Shown: positions 7,395 to 15,965 of the stretch, one piece after another | How the letters are laid out: each line of letters opens with the position of its first letter | Position numbering within the stretch: position 1 is the first letter of the stretch | NCBI RefSeq assembly: GCF_019331805.1 | Contig: NZ_JAHBBE010000021.1 | Span: 1 to 50,264 of the forward strand | Source: Bifidobacterium pongonis | GTDB taxonomy: Bacteria; Actinomycetota; Actinomycetes; Actinomycetales; Bifidobacteriaceae | Direction: 5' to 3' | Length of the DNA: 50,264 bases | Position numbers and translations under genes: made by a program | The notes under the pieces: model-generated | Seen by the model: only the letters and a program-made list of their open reading frames with translations | What the model was told of the DNA's origin: nothing | The model's database searches: none

Positions 7395-9307
7395 TTCGTT
7401 CCTTTCCTTACCGCAGCGTTTCCCAGCGTGTTGTCGGATGCATATTGCACCGCGACGCTGCCGCCGACGGTCGCGCCGACATTGGCCTGCAATTCCGGAA
7501 GCGCCGGCGCCTTGCCGTCGTCGACGAAGCAGGGCCAGTACTGCCGATTGTTGGTGATCTCGCGATACCCCTTGTCGATGTCGGAGGACTTGAACGGCGT
7601 CGACCGATCCGAATCATCACCGACGTCACCGGCATCGCCGTCATCACCGTCATCACCGTCCGCGCCAGCGGGGCATGTTTTGAACCCGGACGAGGACAAC
7701 GCCCGCCTACCGACGACCGAACCGGCTTCGGCTCCGCCGAACAGCGAAACCATGCCTTCGCCATTACGGAAGGAGATCTGGTTCGGGCCTCCCACGAAAT
7801 CAGTGATCGTGTAGCTGCCATCGACCGCCGTGTTCCCGAACGACCACCAGCAACCGTCAGGCAACGTGAGCACCACCTGCGCGTTCACGACGACCAGATT
7901 CAGCGCTCCCACAGGGCAGGAACTCGTACCGTATGTGCCGTCATTGAGCTTGACCTTATGCGAACCGTTGTTTTTGGCGTACTGGCTCAGGTCGATATGC
8001 AGCACGTCGGTGGCGTAGCTGTTGCCGTATACGGCCATACCGCGCTCGTATTTGCGCATCTCGTCGGCGGTGGACCCCATGGTGACGGTTCCATCGACCT
8101 TGACGCGACTGTACGATTGCTCGACCTGGATCATCCGGTAATCGAAAACCGAATATCCCACCATGCCAACGGCAATGACGCAGACCATGAACATCGATAG
8201 CCATGCCAGCGGGTGCAAACCGCCTGTCCTGCGCCCAAGGCATCCGAGCACGACGATCACCAGGCCGGTCGCCAGGCAGATCGCGCCCAGGCAGACCGCG
8301 CTCGCACGCAGTATGTATTCGGGCTGCAGCCCGTCATGCATCCCGTATGACATGACGCACCACGCGCACACCGCGCATGCAATCAAGGCCAGACCGAACA
8401 TCACCAGGACGAGCAGTGGCCCTGCGGGCTTGCGGCGTTCCCTTCTGGGCGGGAGCGGCTGTTGCGGCCGCGCGGCCACCGGAGCGGTGAATGTCGGTGG
8501 GACATCGGCCGTGGCGAAGGCTTCGGGGCGGGCCATGGATTGCCGGTACGGCTGGTATGGCGATTGATACGGCGGCTGGTACGGCTGGTACTGCGACTGC
8601 GGGGACGCACCAGATGGGGTGTTTTCGCCAGCGGCACCGGATTGCGTCTGCCGCGCGGGGTTGACCGGCATGGTCTGATTCGGCGCAGGCTGATTCGGCA
8701 TGGCCTGGTTCGACGCAGGCTGATTCGGCACGAATTGCCCCGGCGCAGGTTGCCCCGGCATGGGCTGCCCGTACGCCTGCCGAGCCGCCCCCGGCTGCGT
8801 CTGCCGGTTATTCGCCACGCTCGACCGCCGGTTGACCACAAGCCACAACACCAAGGCGGCCAAAGCGAACGCGAACCATCCGGCACCGGGAATGCAGAGC
8901 GCCATAACGCAGAAAATCAACGCGCCGACGCAATTCCAATCCCACACGCCGTTGATCAAATCCTCGAAGAGAATCCGGTTGCCGTTTTCATCCGGTAGCA
9001 GGAGCCACGCCAAACCGTAGAACGCGGCACCCGCACCGAAGAACAATGCCGTGACCAGCATCAATGCGCGTACCAGCGTGACGCTCCAACCGAGGCATCG
9101 CGCCAATCCGTCGCACACGCCGCCGACCCAACGGTCACGCCCGCGTACGATCCGACTGGAACGGATCCAGGAGAAGAAGCGCCCGCCACGCGCGGGGCGG
9201 GGCGAACCATACGAAGGCTGTTGGTAATACGACTGTCCGGCGGCGTTGGCCGGTTCCGGTTCCGGCCCACTGCGGCCATTCATCGAATCATCATGTGTTT
9301 CGTTCAT
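7391..9307 (-). CDS. PspC-domain membrane protein
   Basis: A 638-residue envelope protein. Residues about 45-110 contain the PspC domain (RDRWVGGVCDGLARCLG, then a helix and GLAWLLLPDENG), the phage-shock-protein C module. Several membrane helices follow (about 115-160 and 310-400), separated by a long Pro/Gln/Asn-rich linker with repeated NQ-x-x-P units. The C-terminal third is a probably extracytoplasmic beta-rich domain with two Cys residues (SSCPVGALNL and LPDGCWW). The start at 9307 is preferred to a codon 22 residues upstream because TGGAAGC lies just before it. It diverges from a kinase that also has PspC, so it is likely the sensor partner or output of that system. Confidence 0.8.
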   Translation of the reverse strand: MNETHDDSMNGRSGPEPEPANAAGQSYYQQPSYGSPRPARGGRFFSWIRSSRIVRGRDRWVGGVCDGLARCLGWSVTLVRALMLVTALFFGAGAAFYGLAWLLLPDENGNRILFEDLINGVWDWNCVGALIFCVMALCIPGAGWFAFALAALVLWLVVNRRSSVANNRQTQPGAARQAYGQPMPGQPAPGQFVPNQPASNQAMPNQPAPNQTMPVNPARQTQSGAAGENTPSGASPQSQYQPYQPPYQSPYQPYRQSMARPEAFATADVPPTFTAPVAARPQQPLPPRRERRKPAGPLLVLVMFGLALIACAVCAWCVMSYGMHDGLQPEYILRASAVCLGAICLATGLVIVVLGCLGRRTGGLHPLAWLSMFMVCVIAVGMVGYSVFDYRMIQVEQSYSRVKVDGTVTMGSTADEMRKYERGMAVYGNSYATDVLHIDLSQYAKNNGSHKVKLNDGTYGTSSCPVGALNLVVVNAQVVLTLPDGCWWSFGNTAVDGSYTITDFVGGPNQISFRNGEGMVSLFGGAEAGSVVGRRALSSSGFKTCPAGADGDDGDDGDAGDVGDDSDRSTPFKSSDIDKGYREITNNRQYWPCFVDDGKAPALPELQANVGATVGGSVAVQYASDNTLGNAAVRKGTK

Positions 9308-9343
9308 GCTTCCATTACACCAACCCGCAGGCGATCCGCTTAT

Positions 9344-9390
9344 CAGGGAACACCCTGAATCTGCCCTGAACACGGGCTGGATACCCTGAA
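9344..9390. promoter_or_regulatory. Phased CCCTGAA repeats between divergent PspC genes
   Basis: CCCTGAA occurs at 9353-9359, 9364-9370 and 9384-9390. An inverted half copy CAGGG at 9344-9348 pairs with the first. Start-to-start distances are 11 and 20 bp, about one and two helical turns, so all copies face the same side of the DNA. The third overlaps the expected -35 position for a -10-like CACAAT at 9409-9414. This is the layout of response-regulator binding sites, and the LuxR-type regulator encoded at 11076 is the obvious candidate. Confidence 0.55.
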
Positions 9391-9408
9391 CATGCGACCC
9401 CTACGAAG

Positions 9409-9414
9409 CACAAT
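9409..9414 (+). promoter_or_regulatory. Putative -10 giving a leaderless kinase mRNA
   Basis: CACAAT ends 6 bases before the ATG of the kinase and no Shine-Dalgarno sequence is present, so transcription would start at or next to the start codon. Confidence 0.4.
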
Positions 9415-9420
9415 GGAACC

Positions 9421-11079
9421 ATGAAGTCTTTGGGAAAACCGCGGTACACGCAGCAACAGTACGACCAGGCGAGCGCCATCTACATGGAGTACCGCTACGA
9501 TCAGGCCGTGCAAGAAGGCCGCCCTCGGCCCGCCCACCAAGCACGCCTACCGCTGTTCAGGCCATCGTATGGGCGCATGGGGGCCGGCGTATGCAAGGCC
9601 ATCAGCATGCATCTCGGCATTTCCGTCGCGTGGATCCGACTGCTGTTCCTCGTCGCCGCAACATGGTTCGGCGCGGGCGTCATCGCCTACGTTTTCCTAT
9701 GGATGACCGTTCCCATCGGCGACCCCGTCCAACACGCGTATGCGCTTGCCGCCAATCGCCCGCTTGCGCAATCACCGCTCGCCAAAGGCAACCGGCCATA
9801 CGAAACGCATACGGATCCCGCCGATCGAACGGCATCCGCGCGAACCCGGCAACACGCGGCGCAACCTTACCCTCAGTCCTATTCCCAACCTTATCCACAG
9901 CCCCAAGCCGCAAGCCGCCCCGATGCCACTCCCACGGATTTCGACAATGCGCAAGGGACCAGCGAAAGCCTTGAGCAGACCCTCAGAAGAACGCCGAAAC
10001 CCGTCCTGCTCACCTTGGCCGGTTTGGCGTTTCTTTCCCTCTGTCTCATTCTGCTGACGGGCGGTGTCGAACCTTTCCTGATCATCCCACTGCTGCTCGG
10101 TCTGACCGGCATCGGCGTCTCCTGGCTGAGGTTCAACGCGGAGGACGGCCAATTGTGGACCATGCTGGGCGGTATCGCCATCATTTTCGCGGCCTATGCG
10201 ATGTACACGGGTTCGCATGTGCGAACGCAATCGGTGTCCATGCCCGGCATACTGCTGTCCGGCTTGGCGCTGCTCGTCGGCGTGCTGCTGGCGATCGTGC
10301 CGTGGATCATGGCGCTGATCCGTGATCTGGGCATGGAACGCGCGTTGAAGGAACGTGAGGAGGAGCGCGCCGACATGACCGCGCATCTGCATGATGGCGT
10401 GCTGCAAACGCTGGCTCTGATCCAATTGCATGCCGACGACCAGCAGACCGTATTCTCGCTGGCCCGCTCGCAGGAACGCGAGCTGCGCGAATGGTTGTAT
10501 CAGGAACGCACCACGTCGGATCGTTCCGTCAACGCCGGTCTGAAGGAGATCGCGGCCATGGTGGAAGACACCCACGGCAAGCCGATTGAAGTGGTGACCG
10601 TCGGCGATGCGCGTCCGAGCGCGCAGACCGATGCGCTGCTCGAAGCCACGCAACAGGCGTTGATCAATGCGGTGACCCATGGCGGCGAGCCGGTTTCCGT
10701 CTACTGCGAGGCGAACGACACGCTGGTCGAGGTGTTCGTACGCGACCACGGCGACGGATTCGATGTGCACGCGGTGCCCGCGAACCGTCTCGGTATTCGT
10801 GAATCGATCATCGGACGCATCGAACGCCGCGGCGGTACAGTGGAGATTGTGTCACGTCCACAGTGGGGCACCGAAGTGCGCATGCACATGCCGATTGCGG
10901 CAGCGCCGGCGCGTACGCAACCGGCGGCAGGCGACGCAGCGCAGCAACAACAGCAACAGCAGCCGCAGCAGCCGCAACGGTCGCAATATCAGGCGGCTAC
11001 GCGAGGCGCGCAACGGCAGCGTGCATCACGGCAGACATACGGCGACCGAGCCAGCGGCCGCAGTAAGGAGCAGCAATGA
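9421..11079 (+). CDS. PspC-containing two-component sensor histidine kinase
   Basis: A 552-residue membrane kinase. Residues 48-100 are a PspC domain (GRMGAGVCKAISMHLGIS and a hydrophobic helix). About four membrane helices lie between 195 and 305. The dimerisation and phosphoacceptor motif is TAHLHDGVLQTL, with His324 in the LHDG position typical of LuxR-partnered kinases. Residues 400-500 are the ATPase domain (ALINAVTHGG as N box, RDHGDGFD as G1, RLGIRESIIGR as G2). The tail is glutamine-rich (poly-CAG/CAA, 10939-10980) and probably disordered. It overlaps the response regulator gene by ATGA. No ribosome binding site is seen before the start. Confidence 0.88.
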   Translation: MKSLGKPRYTQQQYDQASAIYMEYRYDQAVQEGRPRPAHQARLPLFRPSYGRMGAGVCKAISMHLGISVAWIRLLFLVAATWFGAGVIAYVFLWMTVPIGDPVQHAYALAANRPLAQSPLAKGNRPYETHTDPADRTASARTRQHAAQPYPQSYSQPYPQPQAASRPDATPTDFDNAQGTSESLEQTLRRTPKPVLLTLAGLAFLSLCLILLTGGVEPFLIIPLLLGLTGIGVSWLRFNAEDGQLWTMLGGIAIIFAAYAMYTGSHVRTQSVSMPGILLSGLALLVGVLLAIVPWIMALIRDLGMERALKEREEERADMTAHLHDGVLQTLALIQLHADDQQTVFSLARSQERELREWLYQERTTSDRSVNAGLKEIAAMVEDTHGKPIEVVTVGDARPSAQTDALLEATQQALINAVTHGGEPVSVYCEANDTLVEVFVRDHGDGFDVHAVPANRLGIRESIIGRIERRGGTVEIVSRPQWGTEVRMHMPIAAAPARTQPAAGDAAQQQQQQQPQQPQRSQYQAATRGAQRQRASRQTYGDRASGRSKEQQ

Positions 11080-11759
11080 ACGAGCAGGAACGGCAGATCC
11101 GAATCGCCATCGTCGACGATCATGAGATGTTCCGGGCCGGGGTGATCGCCACGCTGCAACCGTATTTCGACATCATCGGCCAAGCTGCGGATGTCGAGGG
11201 ATCGGTGGCGATGATCGCCCAGACGAAACCGGACGTGGTGCTGCTCGACGTGCATGTTCCCGGCGGCGAAGGCGGCGGCGGTGCCGAAATCCTCGTCAAA
11301 TCACGCGCCTACTCCCCCAACACCGTGTTTCTCGCGCTGTCGGTTTCCGATTCGCCGCAGGATGTCGGTTCGGTGATCCGTGCCGGTGCCCAGGGCTATG
11401 TGACGAAGACGATTTCCGGCGATGATCTGATTTCCTCCATCAAGCAGGTGCACGAAGGCTATGCCGTGTTCTCGCCGAAGCTGGCGGGATTCGTGCTGTC
11501 CGCCTTCCAGAACGGCTCGTCGGCGGGCATGGGCGCACAAGGCGGCCCGATCCATGACGATGAGTTGGATCGTCTGTCGAACCGCGAACAGGAGGTCATG
11601 CGTCTGATCGCACGCGGCTACACGTATAAGGAGGTGGCGGCGGAACTGTTCATCTCCATCAAAACCGTGGAAACGCACGTCAGTTCCGTACTGCGCAAAC
11701 TGCAGCTGTCGAACCGCACCGAACTCACCCGCTGGGCCGTGAACCGCCGCATCGTGTGA
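11076..11759 (+). CDS. LuxR/NarL-family response regulator
   Basis: A 227-residue cytoplasmic regulator. The receiver domain (8-125) has the acidic pair Asp14/Asp15, phosphorylation site Asp58 (VVLLDVHVPGG) and Lys in YVTKTISG. The insert GGEGGGGAE after the phosphorylation loop is somewhat longer than usual. Residues about 160-222 form the LuxR helix-turn-helix (LSNREQEVMRLIARGYTYKEVAAEL). A strong AAGGAG precedes the start, and the 4-nt ATGA overlap with the kinase makes them a cognate pair. Likely targets include the CCCTGAA cluster upstream of the kinase gene. Confidence 0.92.
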   Translation: MNEQERQIRIAIVDDHEMFRAGVIATLQPYFDIIGQAADVEGSVAMIAQTKPDVVLLDVHVPGGEGGGGAEILVKSRAYSPNTVFLALSVSDSPQDVGSVIRAGAQGYVTKTISGDDLISSIKQVHEGYAVFSPKLAGFVLSAFQNGSSAGMGAQGGPIHDDELDRLSNREQEVMRLIARGYTYKEVAAELFISIKTVETHVSSVLRKLQLSNRTELTRWAVNRRIV

Positions 11760-11783
11760 CGCCGGAGGGAAACGGCCTCTCGC

Positions 11784-11799
11784 AAAACCCGCAAGCGGG
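11784..11799 (-). terminator. Short terminator after the GntR gene
   Basis: On the minus strand a CCCGC/GCGGG hairpin with a 2-nt loop is followed by TTTT. It is short but correctly placed, 11 bases after the GntR stop codon and between convergent genes. Confidence 0.45.
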
Positions 11800-11810
11800 A
11801 ATCGCCCAAC

Positions 11811-12614
11811 CTATTTCACGGCTTTCGCCGCGCCCGCGCCTTTCCCCATATCCTGCGTTGCGGATAGACGCACGTACCCGGAATGGTGCATGGTGAACCG
11901 CATGCGATCGGCTATATACACGTCGGTGGCACGCTCGAACGGGCGACCATCCGACGCGTAGGCAACCCGGTGAATGCGCATCAGCGGGGTTTCCGCATCG
12001 ACCTGCAGCAATTCGTTCTCGTGCTCATCGCCGATCACCGATTCCAACGTTTCGTCCACATTGCACGGGTACACGCCATAGTCACGCTCAAACATGGTGT
12101 AGAACGGCGTCGTCAGATCGCGCGTCAGGAACAGCGGGAACAAATACGCCGGCAAACGCGATCGTTCCAACGAAAGCGGTTGGTCCTCGATATACCGCAA
12201 CCGCATGATGTCATAGATCATCGGATACTCGCCCGGCAATCGCAATAATCGCACGTCGGAAACGGAAGCCGGGGCGATCACCGCCCGCAATACCTTCGAT
12301 GAGACGCGCATACCCTGCCTGCGCGCGATCGTCGGCAACGATTCCACCGTATTGATATTGCGCTCCAAGCGCCCATCCGATACGATGACGCCGCCTGCCC
12401 GCCCGATTTTCCTGATGATCTCATGATTGGATTCCAGCACGGTCAACGCGTTGCGCAAATCGGAGCGACTGACGCCAAAGCTTTCGGCAAGAGCCCGTTC
12501 CGAACCGAGTTTTTCGCCGGGAAGAAGCTCCTGCTCACGTATGCGAGCGCGGATACGGTGAACCAGTTCACTCGTGGCGCTTCGCTCGCGCCCGGTGCCG
12601 GCATGATCTTCCAT
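11811..12614 (-). CDS. GntR-family transcriptional regulator (HutC/UTRA type)
   Basis: A 267-residue DNA-binding regulator. Residues about 14-80 are the winged helix (LVHRIRARIREQELLPGEKLGSERALAESFGVS). Residues about 95-250 are a UTRA ligand-binding domain (YPMIYDIMRLRYIEDQPLSLERSRLPAYLFP), which in this subfamily senses small metabolites related to the controlled pathway. AGGAAAGGG precedes the start. It lies 33 bp downstream of the aminotransferase-fold gene on the same strand, so it is probably co-transcribed and controls the 12648-17036 cluster. I could not find one clear shared operator by eye. Confidence 0.88.
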   Translation of the reverse strand: MEDHAGTGRERSATSELVHRIRARIREQELLPGEKLGSERALAESFGVSRSDLRNALTVLESNHEIIRKIGRAGGVIVSDGRLERNINTVESLPTIARRQGMRVSSKVLRAVIAPASVSDVRLLRLPGEYPMIYDIMRLRYIEDQPLSLERSRLPAYLFPLFLTRDLTTPFYTMFERDYGVYPCNVDETLESVIGDEHENELLQVDAETPLMRIHRVAYASDGRPFERATDVYIADRMRFTMHHSGYVRLSATQDMGKGAGAAKAVK

Positions 12615-12647
12615 ATCCGCGCCCTTTCCTCACAGCTATTTGCTGTT

Positions 12648-14012
12648 TTACAACTTCAATGTTTCCAAGGTCTTCGTGAATCCGTCCATGAACCAGTCCA
12701 CGTCGGATTCGCTGAATACCAGCGGCGGACGCAGCTTGAGGATGTTGCCGTAGCGGCCGCATACGGAGGTGAGGATGTGGTTGTCGCGCAGGGTTTCGAG
12801 AATGTCCAACGCGGCTTTCTGATCCGGATCCTTGGTGCCGGGCTTGACGATTTCGCATCCGATATACAGGCCTGCGCCACGCACGTCGCCGATGCACGGA
12901 TGCGCCGGCATAAGCGACGTCACGGCGTCTTTGAACACCCTGCCGACCTTTTTGGCGTTGCCCATGGTGTCTTCGTCACGCATCACGTCGAGTACGGCTT
13001 GGGCGGCGGCCATGCATACGGGGTTGCCGCCGAACGTGTTGAAATACGGGATGGAGCCGGCGAACGGTTCGAGCACTTCGTGCTTGGCCGCCATGAGGGA
13101 GGTGGGCAGGCCGTTGGCCATAGGCTTGCCTGAAGTGACGAGATCCGGCACGATGCCTTGGCGACCGAAGCCCCAGAACGCATCGCCGGTACGGGTGAAA
13201 CCGGGCTGGACCTCGTCCGCGATCCACACGCCTCCCAGTTCGTGGACGGTATCGATGACCGGCTTCAGATAGCCGACCGGATCGGGGTATACGCCATCGG
13301 ATGAGAAGATGGAGTCGGCGAGCAGTGCCGCGAACTTGATGCCGTGACGTTCCATATCGGCCACTGCCTTGCGCACTTCGCCGGCCATCCAGTTGCCGAA
13401 TTCCTCGGCGGTGCATTCCGAGCCCGGCTTGCCGTCGATGACCAGACGGTAGGTATCCGGGGTCGGAATCATGCGCATGGTCAGACCCAACGTCTGCGCG
13501 GTGCCCAAGGCCGGGGAAAGCTTGGAAGTCAATGCGGAATTGCCGTGATACGCCTCATGCGTGACGATCACGCCTTCGCCGCCGGTATAGGTCTGGGCCA
13601 CTCGTATGGCCAGATCGTTGGCTTCAGAACCGGTGCATTGGAACATGATGCGATCGAGCTCGTCGGGCATGGTGGACAGGATATCTTCCGCATAATGCAG
13701 GATGTTTTCGTGCAGATAGCGCGTATGGGTGTTGAGCATCGACGCCTGCTTGGACAAGGCTTCGACCACGCGCGGGTGGCAGTGACCGACGGAAGCGACG
13801 TTGTTGTACACGTCCAGATATTCCTCGCCGTCGGCATCCCACAGGTGCGACCCGCGGCCTTTCACCAGATGCACCGGATTGCGGTAGAACAAACGGTAGG
13901 CGGGGCCGAGTACGTCTCGCTCCTCGGTGAGTTTGCGTGTTTCCGGATCAAGTGCGGCCGCCATTTCCGGGCGGAAGCTGTTGGTGTCCATAATGGTTGA
14001 TCGGGTTGCCAT
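12648..14012 (-). CDS. Class III aminotransferase-fold PLP enzyme, phospho-lyase (AGXT2L-like) candidate
   Basis: A 454-residue PLP-dependent enzyme. Recognisable family blocks are LWDADGEEYLDVYNNVASVG (57-76), the phosphate-binding TGSEANDLA (127-135), IADEVQPGF (264-272, with the cofactor-binding Asp266) and SGKPMANGLP with PLP lysine Lys296. The stretch VGHCHPRVVEA and the later LNTHTRYLHENILHYAE resemble the branch that holds ethanolamine-phosphate and phosphohydroxylysine phospho-lyases more than ordinary aminotransferases. This is a judgement from memory of those sequences. Neighbouring kinase and permease genes support it: the kinase would make the phosphate ester and this enzyme would eliminate phosphate and ammonia. 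AAGGAA precedes the start. A plain aminotransferase remains possible. Confidence 0.75.
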   Translation of the reverse strand: MATRSTIMDTNSFRPEMAAALDPETRKLTEERDVLGPAYRLFYRNPVHLVKGRGSHLWDADGEEYLDVYNNVASVGHCHPRVVEALSKQASMLNTHTRYLHENILHYAEDILSTMPDELDRIMFQCTGSEANDLAIRVAQTYTGGEGVIVTHEAYHGNSALTSKLSPALGTAQTLGLTMRMIPTPDTYRLVIDGKPGSECTAEEFGNWMAGEVRKAVADMERHGIKFAALLADSIFSSDGVYPDPVGYLKPVIDTVHELGGVWIADEVQPGFTRTGDAFWGFGRQGIVPDLVTSGKPMANGLPTSLMAAKHEVLEPFAGSIPYFNTFGGNPVCMAAAQAVLDVMRDEDTMGNAKKVGRVFKDAVTSLMPAHPCIGDVRGAGLYIGCEIVKPGTKDPDQKAALDILETLRDNHILTSVCGRYGNILKLRPPLVFSESDVDWFMDGFTKTLETLKL

Positions 14013-14234
14013 GATTCCTTCTTTCGTTGGCTTCCTGTGGCGTTACCCACACGGTAATGCAGCTATGTTGAGTGGCTGATACAGCGCAGAAACAAACCAT
14101 TTCCGCTGTTTTCCGCCCATTTGGTCAACCTTTCGAGGCTGCGGCGACCACGGTTCCCGCAGCCGCGCAGGTTGGTTTTCCATACGTTTCGCGTTTTATG
14201 ATTCCGGTTTTCACGAATCGGATTTCGCGCGTTC

Positions 14235-14269
14235 GCGAAAACCGCACCCTCGGCGGATGCGGCTTTCGC
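14235..14269. repeat. Imperfect 12-bp inverted repeat between permease and lyase genes
   Basis: GCGAAAACCGCA (14235-14246) and TGCGGCTTTCGC (14258-14269) pair at 11 of 12 positions with an 11-nt loop. No T-run follows on the minus strand. It may end the permease transcript or shape the leader of the lyase gene. The rest of the 320-bp gap 14013-14332 shows no gene. Confidence 0.4.
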
Positions 14270-14310
14270 ATGTGCCCACATGCCACGCCCCGGAATGGCG
14301 ATATGCCAGT

Positions 14311-14334
14311 AGATCGATAATCGATTAGTCGATC
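14311..14334. repeat. ATCGAT-rich palindromic cluster at the permease stop codon
   Basis: GATCGA and TCGATC half sites enclose overlapping ATCGAT palindromes within 24 bp, just after and across the end of the permease gene. It could be a regulator site for the downstream lyase gene or part of a terminator. Confidence 0.3.
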
Positions 14335-15826
14335 AATCTTCCGTCTTGTATTCGGCCTTGCCTCCAGAGGCGGCGAATTCCTCTTCCGGAGAGAGCACCA
14401 GGTGCTTGCGCCCGTAGACCGCGAAGAAAACGGTAGCCAGAATGTAGATGACCACCATGGCGTACACCGCCAAACGGTAATCCGGGTTCAGCAGCACGGC
14501 CACGAAAATGCAGAACGCGAGCAGACCCGCGATGACCGCGCCCGGCAGACCGAACGGGCTGGTGAACGGACGTTTGATGTCGGGCATCTTCTTTCTGAGG
14601 ATCACATAGGAGACCATCTGCAGCAGGTACGCCAGCACAGCACCCCAGACGGCGATGTTCAACACCACCGAACCGGCTCCATCACCGCCGTACGCAATGA
14701 TGAACAGGGCCGCGAAACCGATGATCGCACCGACGATCAAACCCCAATACGGCGTCTTCTTCTTGCCGGTCAACGACAGGAACGCAGGGTAATAGCCCGC
14801 GCGGGACAGCGAATACAGGTTGCGTCCGTAAGCGAACATGATGCCTTGGATGGATGCCAGCAGGCCGATCAGCGCGAAGGCGGACAGCACTGCGGCGATA
14901 TTGCCCGGCAGAATCGCACGATATCCGTCAAGCAGCGGCTCGTCGGAACCGGCAAGCGCTTCGGAACCGACCACGGCCGGGTTCAGGAACACGATGATCA
15001 GCGCGGACAGTCCCAGCGTGAAAATGCACAGGCGTGACGACTTCGGAATGTTCTTTTCCGGCTCACGCACTTCCTCGGCGGCCAGCGGTAGCTGTTCGAT
15101 GCCGAGGAACAGCCACATCGCGAACGGCATGGCGTAGAAGATGGCACCGGGCCCGAACGGCAGGAACGCGGAGTTGCCGTTGGTCGGCGTGATGTTGAGC
15201 AGCGTGGAGAAATCGGCTTTGCCGGTCACAAAAGCGCCGATGCCGAACAGTGCGACGATGGCGAGCGCGGCGATGGACACGACTTCGGCGAAGCGGAACG
15301 ACGTTTCGGCGCCCATCCAATTCACCACTACGAAAATCGCATACAGGGCAAGCCACCACACCCAAGCCAGGCCGTGGTCGTCCAGCGAGTAGCCGGTCAG
15401 GTTGGAGAGAATGGCGTCGGCGTATGCCGATGAGAAGTACACGATGGTGGCTGCGGTCATCACGTATTCGATGGTTTCCGCAAGCCCGGTGAAGAAGCCG
15501 CCCCATGGTCCCATGGCAGCTCGCGCGAAGGAGTATGCGCCGCCCGTGTGGGGCATGGCCGATGCCATTTCGCTGATCGAGTTCAGCATGAGCACGTACA
15601 TGAGGTATACCACGATGGCGGCTACCAGCATGCCGCCCCATCCGGCTTGGGCGATGCCTCCGTTCCAGCCGGAGAAGTCACCGGAAATCACCGCCGAAAT
15701 ACCGATGGCCCATAGGCCGAAGGCTCCTGCGGTTCGTTTGAGCTGGCGCTTTTTGAAGTAGTCCTTGTCGGTTTCGACGTAGGTCACGCCGCCTATGGAT
15801 CGTCCTGAAACAGTTGACGCAGTCAT
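14333..15826 (-). CDS. APC-family permease, ethanolamine-permease-like
   Basis: A 497-residue transporter of the amino acid-polyamine-organocation family, with about 12 membrane helices. The first helix reads LWAIGISAVISGDFSGWNGG; the SGDF-GWN motif and the following MPHTGGAYSFARAAMGPWGGF are characteristic, as I recall them, of ethanolamine permeases. FLGIEQLPLAAEEVREPEKNIP is the conserved APC loop after helix 6. AGAGGAAGG precedes the start. It sits between the kinase and the phospho-lyase-like gene on the same strand. An uncommon amino acid or amino alcohol is the likely substrate; ethanolamine is the best guess. Confidence 0.82.
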   Translation of the reverse strand: MTASTVSGRSIGGVTYVETDKDYFKKRQLKRTAGAFGLWAIGISAVISGDFSGWNGGIAQAGWGGMLVAAIVVYLMYVLMLNSISEMASAMPHTGGAYSFARAAMGPWGGFFTGLAETIEYVMTAATIVYFSSAYADAILSNLTGYSLDDHGLAWVWWLALYAIFVVVNWMGAETSFRFAEVVSIAALAIVALFGIGAFVTGKADFSTLLNITPTNGNSAFLPFGPGAIFYAMPFAMWLFLGIEQLPLAAEEVREPEKNIPKSSRLCIFTLGLSALIIVFLNPAVVGSEALAGSDEPLLDGYRAILPGNIAAVLSAFALIGLLASIQGIMFAYGRNLYSLSRAGYYPAFLSLTGKKKTPYWGLIVGAIIGFAALFIIAYGGDGAGSVVLNIAVWGAVLAYLLQMVSYVILRKKMPDIKRPFTSPFGLPGAVIAGLLAFCIFVAVLLNPDYRLAVYAMVVIYILATVFFAVYGRKHLVLSPEEEFAASGGKAEYKTED

Positions 15827-15965
15827 TGCAATCGCCTTCCTCTCTTATTTCGGCGAGTTATGCCATTGATTCCTCGTTTGGTTGTGTTTGGTCGGATGCT
15901 GTTTAGTTATAAAAATGGATTTTCGTGATTCCGCGATGCTGCGACCGGATCCCCCAGACGCCGCA

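Noticed and set aside
8640..8790. Repeat array in the PspC gene
   Set aside because: The repeats are in frame and encode a Pro/Gln/Asn linker, so they are coding low-complexity sequence.
12423..14000. Plus-strand open frames across the GntR and PLP-enzyme genes
   Set aside because: No start signals, and they cross the boundary of two well-supported minus-strand genes.
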